Origin: Lactarius indigo
Lineage: Eukaryota > Basidiomycota > Agaricomycetes > Russulales > Russulaceae
Direction of reading: 5' to 3'
NCBI GenBank assembly: GCA_025766275.1
Contig: JAFKAC010000021.1
Location: 682,001-746,000 of the forward strand
Length of the DNA stretch: 64,000 nucleotides
The notes beneath the pieces are model-generated. The model made no database searches, had not been told where the DNA came from, and saw nothing but the letters and a program-made list of their open reading frames with translations. Shown here piece by piece: positions 57,801 to 64,000 of this stretch; the stretch's first letter is position 1; every line of letters starts with the position of its first letter. Made by a program: the position numbers and the translations under genes.

Positions 57801-58459
57801 AGGCACTCACGATTTATCAGCGGACTCCCAGGCCCAACGCACGGCGCCATCTGCTCCGATACGCCAAACGGTACGGCCGTTGGTCAATGCGAAAATATCG
57901 TCGGATTCTGGAATGAAGGCTATTGCTGCTCCAAGGCCAACGTCGTCGGATTCAAAGTGGTCTGAAAGGGGTGCATGCAAACGCTTTTCCAGGATGAGTT
58001 GTCCGGTCAAACAGTCCAACGTTCTTAGAGTTGAGCCACCAGGCCCGGATAAAGACACAACCACTATAAGAGAATGAGCTGGCGCAGACGCGCGGAACGA
58101 CAAGACATACTATCCCGGTGCTGTCGATAATGTACAATGTGGTCGGTGGGGGTGAATATGAATCGCCATGCTGTGCCAGAGTCAGAGAATAATACGTGGC
58201 CATGATGCAGTTGGTATGCACCTAGTTCGCCAGTTGAGGCACGCAGTGCAGCGAGTACATTACTGCTCGTTGCAGTAAGCAAAAGTGCTTCCGTTGGTGG
58301 TCTTCCTGGAATGGAATGGAAAGCAGGCGCAGTGTTGAGAGAAGACGTCAGCGGTACGCCCACGAGAGGACGGTGCCAGTCAACGACGCCAACATCTGAT
58401 TCGTACAAAGCCAAGACCGCCGAGCACAAAGTGAGGCCGAAGAAATAGAGCCAGCGCAT
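54826..58459 (-). CDS. EMC1: ER membrane protein complex subunit 1
   Basis: Largest lumenal subunit of the EMC insertase, which inserts tail-anchored and multipass proteins into the ER membrane. Signal peptide MRWLYFFGLTLCSAVLA, then LYESDVGVVDWHRPLVGVPL, the family hallmark. PQQ-like beta-propeller repeats follow (DCLTGQLILEKRL, FALTNGRTVWRIGADGAVRW, RVLKLDVDKLKVIWEF, YGLDSTSGAILWSRVLGLGW). The DUF1620 region has KYLNPHLIAVTT, VSIAAKQGRCDLHATFVENW, SYIFPHAITSITTTSTKYGI and QIQSFPRLFLNPRRT. It ends with TRVAPSGPFDVLSETFNKVQ, a TM helix (LAFTICGLAAAIMATRPMV) and RRKRLREKWYQ, with TAG at 54826-54828. About ten introns. Start is the first true ATG at 58459. Divergent from the UBE2G1-type E2. Confidence 0.95.
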
Positions 58460-58591
58460 CACTCGTGCGAGTCCGAGTGTGCGAGTTGGTGAACGTTAGG
58501 AAGCTGGATTACATAATCTAGCGTGAGGGATGGAATATAAGGGATAAGGGTATCCCCCTCCTTTGGTAAACCTTCTCGTTTCCATTGAACG
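58460..58591. promoter_or_regulatory. 132-bp divergent promoter EMC1/UBE2G1
   Basis: The two ATGs are 132 bp apart and diverge, so both ER-related genes share this short region. No clear TATA or UPRE core (ACGTG) was found in it; AATATAAGGG at 58530-58540 is the nearest A/T-rich element. Confidence 0.6.
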
Positions 58592-59571
58592 ATGTCGACG
58601 ACCTCAGCATCGCCCGCATCAAACACACTTTTACTTCGTCGCCAGCTCACCGAGCTGACCAAGCACCCTGTAGAGGGCTTTTCTGCTGGTTCGTACCCCA
58701 AAAATCTCCCGCAACCCTTCCAACGCTCCCGTCCTGATAGCTATCTTCGCGAAGGACTTGTCGACGAGAACAATCTCTATGAATGGGATGTAATGATAAT
58801 CGGGTTCGCCTCTCTTCCCCTTTCACTCCTCTCCGGCCTTGTTTTCAACTTCGCTGGCACTTTCCCGATGCTGACATCCGATATTCGATCAAAAGTCCTC
58901 CGGATACTCTCTAGTGTGTACTCCTGCGCGCCATTGATATTCCACATCCTGATGTCGATCTCCAGTGAGGGTGGCTTCTTTAAAGCACGATTGACCTTTC
59001 CGCCGGAGTTCCCCCTTTTGCCTCCCAAGATGCGCTTTATCACCCCCATGTGGCATCCGAACAGTGCGCCTTTGTTTTCTCTTTTCTATATTTTGCCTCG
59101 CTTAAGCTGGAATTGCCGATTAGTTTACTCCGACGGCGGCGTATGTATCTCGATTCTCGTAAGCATGCCTACTCTTCTGGTGCATAACTCAATCGAACTT
59201 ACCACACTTTAAAGCATGCGCCTGGCGACGACCAGTACGGCTACGAGGATGCTGGAGAACGATGGATGCCCGTGCACACCGTCGAATCTATAGTCAGTTT
59301 TGACATTGGAAATCGTCACTCACATGCTTACCTAACTTCATTTGGTTCCAATTGTAGTTGCTGAGCGTTATCTCTCTCTTGTCCTCTGAGAAGCCAAACT
59401 TGGATAGCCCAGCGAACGTTGACGCCGCAAAGGAGATTCGGACAGACTTTCCTGGTACGCATCCATTTTTTTATCTCCCTTCGCCCTTAACACCTGACGT
59501 GGCCAATGCCAGCGTACAAGAAGAAGGTCCGTCGCCTTGTTCGCCGAAGCGCCGATGAGGCTTTCGAGTAG
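58592..59571 (+). CDS. UBE2G1: ubiquitin-conjugating enzyme E2, UBE2G1 type
   Basis: E2 of the G1 class (related to UBC7; K48-chain forming). Spliced protein: [80 protein letters not shown] with the catalytic Cys, [75 protein letters not shown]. The acidic insert after the Cys is present. The loop GPPDTLY comes from an 18-nt microexon (58896-58913). Six introns. Human UBE2G1 ends KSQETAFE; the end here is closely similar, supporting the G1 rather than the G2 class. With the UBC7 gene at 25742 the window holds both G-type E2s. Confidence 0.93.
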
Positions 59572-60074
59572 TTGGTCGAACTCGCATATGCACAACCTCC
59601 ACTCCTAGTAATTTTCCTGGCACACATATTTCACTGGCGTCGCTTCTGTGTAATCCATTCATCTGTTTCCCTATTCCTGATATCCGACTGTTATTGCATT
59701 ATCTATCCCCTACGGGTATTGATACAAGGAAGACAGACGGTAAGGGAAGATGTTAAGCGGGAATATCGTCCTTTCTCTTCTCTAGACGTCATCGTTGGGT
59801 CTCTGCTTGCCCTCGACGTACACCACACACGAGCGCTTATTCAAGGAACAGCAAAAGTCTGTGGGGTGCACAACCTGGTATATATCGTACACCCACGGCG
59901 GTGAGCCAGAGAATCGTACAATCATGGACAAATAAAGAAAAGCCAAAAGAATAAAGTTGTACAGCGGGCGGGAAAAAGGAATAGGGATGGCCTAACTTGG
60001 ATGGCCAGCGGAACAAGTGATGGAGATATCCGACGCGAGCAGAGAAGGGGTAGGACACAGGCAGGCCCCACCAC
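59572..60074. other. intergenic, convergent UBE2G1/CLA4
   Basis: 503 bp containing both 3' ends; no gene. Frame 59572-59904 (plus) is an extension without its own ATG. Confidence 0.6.
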
Positions 60075-63000
60075 TCATGTGGTCTGCTTCATTGTACGAA
60101 AACGCAGAAGTGGCGCAAGTCCAGACAGCGCACAAGCCTTCTTCAAAAACTCGTGCTATGAACAAATGGGCTATCAGTACATGTGTTGCACAGGACCACA
60201 ATTGGGACGCACCTCGAGTAACTCGCCTGCGGTCGCACGGCTCTTCACGTCCACGCACAGGCATACGCTCAAAAACGCCTTGAGTTCACGCGAAAGCGCT
60301 TCTGGTTTCTTCAACGTCGGTGTTCCATTGGTCGCAATCAAGTAGAGTGCCTTCAGCGGCTCCTCGTCGAGGTACGGTGGCTCCTGCTCAATCATTTCGA
60401 TCGCCATGATCCCGAGGGACCAGATGTCCACCTTGGCGCCATACTCTTTCTGCTTTACAACTTCAGGTGCCATCCAATAAGGCGTGCCCACCATCGTTGC
60501 GCGCTTCGACTTTTGGTCAGTCAACTTGGCGCAAAATCCAAAGTCGGCTTAAAAGGAAGAGGTTTTTCGTGTTAGATAATCCAGAGCACGTAAGGAGTTC
60601 AAGCAGAGCCTACTGATTTTGACTCGCCCCGAAGCGTCAAGGAGTACGTTATCAGATTTGATGTCGCGATGGATAATATGTTGGCTGTGTAAATGTCCAA
60701 GGCCTTTGCATGTCTGCTAACCTGTTAGTGCGACTGCGAGCGATCTAGGGACAGCGGTAGCTACCTCGTTTGAGATGCAAGCGATTTGATCTTCCTCCAG
60801 TGTGTTATTTTCGATTATATCGGTTAGCGCGCCACCTTCCATGAATTCCATAACCACCCAAAGCTCGTTCCCGCGGACGAGATACGAGTTCAGGAAGTTG
60901 ACGATATTTGGATGACGGCTTTCCTTCATCACCATTATTTCATTCACAATGAGCTCCTTCCGCGGTTGTGTTGTGAGGTCCATCTCCTTGATCGCAACCT
61001 TCTTCCCTGTTGCGAGTGTCTTGGCGACATACACATGCCCGGAGGCACTACAGCGAAATTACGTTCAAACCCCGGAATGCGAAATAAAAGATAACTCGTA
61101 CCCCTGACCAATCTTCTTGATCTTGCTATACAGCAACTTTGGGTCTCCTGGATCCACCACGCTGCGCATCTTGTCCATGATCTGTGCCTCAGTCATCGTG
61201 CTAATTCGCTTCTCAATTTCCTTTGGCTTGGGTTTCTCGAGCGCTGCCGCGGCAGCAGCAACGCTTCCACCAGTAGCAGCCTTACTGTCATCGCCATCAA
61301 CGATAGCAGTGATACCACCGGGTTGTGGCAACTTTTTGGTAGTCTGTAACGGTTTGACGAGCGGTTGGCTGACGACGGGAGCGCTGGCAGCGCCGACCAC
61401 TGGCTGCGAGACATTGGGTGTGCTTGCCGGTGCGGACTTGGCGCTGGAAAGCGCAGAATGTTGATCCTTCTCCAGCTGCCGCTCGCGCTCGCTCTCTTCC
61501 TTCTCTCGTTCTTGCTCCCGCTGAGTCCGCTGGCGTTGTTGCTCGCGCTCGCGCTCCCTCTCGCGCTCCCGTTCCCGTTCCCGTTCGTGTAAACGTTCGC
61601 GTTCCCGATCTTCGGGGCGTGGCGTCTGTAATGAGTCCTTGCGGTCTGGGATAGTCGTATCACTTGGGCCCTGCGCCTTTGCGCGTTGCCTTAGGTCCGC
61701 GGGGTCCGGCCTTGACACAGACGGTGCGGACGGTGCGGGACGACTGCCGGTGAGGAGTGGACGTGGGGGAGCGGGACGGGAGGCCGAGATACCAGGAAGC
61801 GCGGGTCTCTGAGCCCCACCTGACTGGGATACCCCGATTGTCTGAGGATATGCGCCATTGACGTAGTCTGCAACGCGCTGGGCGCCCAACGCGAGATTTG
61901 TGCTAGCTGAGTCTGAGCCAGAGGCTGCTGGTGCGGAATCCTGTCGGAGGAGCAGGGGTCGAGGTGATTCAGCAAGTGGTGGCAATTTTCCGAGACCGCC
62001 GAGGCCTGTACCGGCACCGAACCGGGCTAAAATAGTTGTCTATGAATGGGGAAAAGTGGGGTAGAACCAGTGAAAGCGCACGTGTGTTGGTAGCAGTCGT
62101 TATCCGCGTTGCTGGTGATAGGCCCATCTCTTCCATCTCACGCTTTTGATGGTCAGTATAAAATTCCAACACGTCCAGCACAGCCTGGGGGTTGCGCTGA
62201 TAGTCCTCGCGTGTGATCGCGGACTGAGTGAGCAACTTGCTCCATTGTTCGGGCATGCCCTACATGCCCTTGTAAGCCGGAGAACAAAGGGGGAGAGAGA
62301 GAACGACGTACAGTAAATGCACCGGAGACAGGGTCAAATCCAACGTGCACTTTGTGGACAAAATTAGTAGGATTGCTCACACCACTAAGAGGGCTTCGAG
62401 AATAGATGTCGTCCTGCCATCCGTATAATTCTTCATCCCCCTTCAGTGAGAGATAGTAACGTTTGTCCCTTGTTTCGAGGAGGAGGCAGTAGGGTTTCAG
62501 ATCTGTGCGTTCGATATTGGCGAGTTCACGTAGTTGAATAATACTTTGAGGCCCTGCTGCCTAGTTACCCAATACATAAGTTAGGTCTCTAAACGAGATT
62601 GAGGTGTAGTGCAAGTGAACGATGGTGCGCCCGTCGGAAACCGCGATTCACAAACCGAAGAAATGCCGGCAGCGGCTTCGACCAACACCGATGCGAGAAG
62701 ACGAACGCTAGAGCGAGAACCCACCTCATTCTTATGGACAGAAAGAGTCTGCTCCTTGAGCACCAACCACTTCTCCCTCCAGATCCAACTTGCAAATGCG
62801 TCTTCTTTGAAGCCGACGGGACCTTGACGAATAACGCCGGACATGCCTGCACCGTCCGAGTTGCGATTCGGAAATCCGCCGATGTTTGGAGTACCGCCGA
62901 TGCCTGAGTACGAGGTGGCATAGGAGGATGTTGAGATTGAGGGAGGGGTGAGGGTGATAGATGAGCTGCTGGAGAAGGCAGTAGTGGAAGAACTTATGGA

Positions 63001-63075
63001 CGCTTGACGGATGGGAATTTGGGGAGCAGGGCGAGAGGGAGTGAGAGAGGTCGCAGTGACCTGATTGAACGCCAT
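60075..63075 (-). CDS. CLA4: p21-activated kinase with PH and CRIB domains, CLA4 type
   Basis: Cdc42/Rac effector Ser/Thr kinase for polarity, septation and cytokinesis. ATG at 63075 ([18 protein letters not shown]). A Ser/Thr-rich leader is followed by a PH domain ([40 protein letters not shown]), then the [35 protein letters not shown]. Next a long disordered region with an RE-repeat and poly-Ala. Kinase domain: [27 protein letters not shown] (Lys), [12 protein letters not shown] (catalytic Asp), [20 protein letters not shown] and [12 protein letters not shown] plus CRIB order marks Cla4 rather than Ste20. C-terminus [20 protein letters not shown] then TMKQTT. About ten introns. The longer frame to 63093 begins with TTG and is not used. 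Confidence 0.95.
61490..61610 (-). repeat. coding Arg-Glu dipeptide repeat in CLA4
   Basis: A tract of alternating RE codons ([13 protein letters not shown], then [20 protein letters not shown]) between CRIB and kinase. The DNA is an imperfect GCGCTC/CGTTCC hexamer array, prone to length change. Likely a single charged helix. Confidence 0.85.
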
Positions 63076-63269
63076 GAGAGAAGAAGCAGTCAAAAGTGCG
63101 GACGGGATCCGGTCGTCGTCAACGGAAATGTCAAGTCAAGGCAAGGGCGAGGTTGACTATTAAGGCAACTCGGGGCAACAAACAACACACAAAGTGCACA
63201 CCACAATACGGATCACACACAAGAAAAGATCTGGTATTCTATGGTATGCTAGATAACGAAGAGCACCAT

Positions 63270-63705
63270 CTACTTGTTCTTTGTGTGTCTACCAGCACGG
63301 TCTTAGAGACAGCTATTTGAGAACAAAGACGAAACGACGTACTTGTACACGAAGCGTTTCTTCGTATGCGAAAACTCTCCCAGCTTGTGTCCGACCATAT
63401 CTTGCGTGATTGTCACGGGGATGTAGTCCTTTCCGTTATGCACGAGAAAACGGATCCTGCACAGCGTCAGGGCGTCCCTCCTGGAGACAGCGGCGGATTT
63501 AAACACACCCAACGAAATGGGGCAGGATAGTGCACGAACGAGCGTCCGTTTTTATGGGGGTGTTGTTGGTAAGTGCTTCCCGAACATTAGGGAAGGACAC
63601 AAAGAAAGGCCCTGCATATCGTTGAGAGACATCTGGATTTACCCTGTTGCACGGCTAACCTTTCCAGGCGGACCTTCCCGAACGCAGGACAATTGAAGGA
63701 TACAT
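63270..63705 (-). CDS. RSM19: mitochondrial small-subunit ribosomal protein uS19m
   Basis: Four small exons recovered by splicing. [32 protein letters not shown] then [56 protein letters not shown] and the end HTKNK with TAG at 63270-63272. [23 protein letters not shown] and MVGHKLGEF are the S19 signatures; bacterial S19 has the same blocks. The last intron (GTACGT...TGGTAG) is needed: without it translation adds [11 protein letters not shown]. The basic N-terminus may act as the import signal. It lies 194 bp upstream of CLA4 on the same strand. Confidence 0.92.
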
Positions 63706-63776
63706 TTGGTGCGGCTTGTGACGAGTTACCAACTTGTCCAAAGCGCCGTGTGTCACGAGTGTGTCTGGTCGCTGAG

Positions 63777-64000
63777 CTAAGCGTCTGTGTTCAAGGGGTT
63801 CCACCTTGCGACCTGCTGAATGAGCCGATGGATGTCGCCTTGCACTTCACTGTCATTGGCGCCGCAGGCCGTTGCTTTCTGGAAATTTCGTCGATGGCGT
63901 AGTGTGCTACGACCTGTAAGCGTTGTGAGCACCCATCCAGCTTGGCCACGCCTTTTTCCCGCGACGCTGACAGATCCTGGGATGTCCTTGCCCCGCACAC
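63777..64000 (-). CDS. possible 3' end of a gene entering from the right edge
   Basis: Two overlapping minus frames reach the window edge. One reads VVAHYAIDEISRKQRPAAPM and ends QGGTP at 63791; an acceptor CTTACAG precedes VVAHYAIDE. The other ends NTDA at 63777. No family recognised. The plus-strand frame 63693-63902 overlaps and is less protein-like. Only the region beyond 64000 could settle it. Confidence 0.3.
   Translation of the reverse strand, partial: VRGKDIPGSVSVAGKRRGQAGWVLTTLTGRSTLRHRRNFQKATACGANDSEVQGDIHRLIQQVARWNPLNTDA

Noticed and set aside
61365..61654. Leucine-rich hydrophobic plus-strand frames opposite the CLA4 repeat
   Set aside because: They arise from the antisense of RE-repeat codons; no independent gene signal.

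Overview
The window is nuclear DNA of a filamentous basidiomycete, most probably an Agaricomycete. Genes are dense, on both strands, and cut by many short introns (about 48-70 nt) with donors such as GTACGT/GTAAGT. Gene content agrees: a CYP of the Agaricomycete type, a GH79 glycosidase, a fungal D-arabinono-lactone oxidase, a fungal PAK kinase with PH+CRIB, and an HSPA12-like Hsp70. I see no transposon, CRISPR array, rRNA or convincing tRNA. All exon joins were read by eye from splice signals and protein family conservation, so internal junctions are models.

Layout. 0.7-2.9 kb: cytochrome P450 (+). 3.7-5.6 kb: a decayed sedolisin protease (-). 6.8-9.4 kb: ER Hsp70 BiP/KAR2 with UPRE-like sites (+), convergent with a METTL14-type MT-A70 protein (-), whose start codon lies 16 bp from that of the divergent NOC2 gene (+). 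14.3-18.7 kb is gene-poor but holds a small, intron-split CBP6/UQCC2-like gene (-). 18.7-21.9 kb: HSPA12-like Hsp70 (+). 22.9-24.8 kb: ALO1 (+). 25.7-26.9 kb: UBC7/UBE2G2 (-). 27.7-31.9 kb: RNA polymerase III second subunit (-), divergent from SFT2 (+). 33.8-40.7 kb: nucleoporin NUP192 (-). 41.2-43.5 kb: GH79 enzyme (+). 43.7-45.4 kb: disordered 538-residue protein of unknown function (-). 45.6-46.4 kb: CFEM-like membrane-anchored cysteine-rich protein (+). 46.6-49.9 kb: UPF1-like SF1 helicase (+). 51.2-53.7 kb: double RanBP2 zinc-finger protein (+). 54.8-58.5 kb: EMC1 (-), divergent from a UBE2G1-type E2 (+). 60.1-63.1 kb: CLA4-type PAK kinase (-). 63.3-63.7 kb: mitochondrial ribosomal protein uS19m (-).

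Themes. Four genes act in ER protein quality control (BiP, UBC7/UBE2G2, EMC1, UBE2G1), although they are not adjacent as one block. Three housekeeping pairs are divergent over 16-132 bp. Three unrelated genes (P450, NOC2, NUP192) each need a GC-AG intron with the same donor hexamer GCACGT to keep conserved protein sequence in frame, and a fourth (CFEM-like) probably uses a GCAAGT donor. Several genes carry microexons, the smallest 7 nt in RPC2. These splicing features are the most unusual thing I can support here; I did not find a clearly new defence or biosynthetic system.
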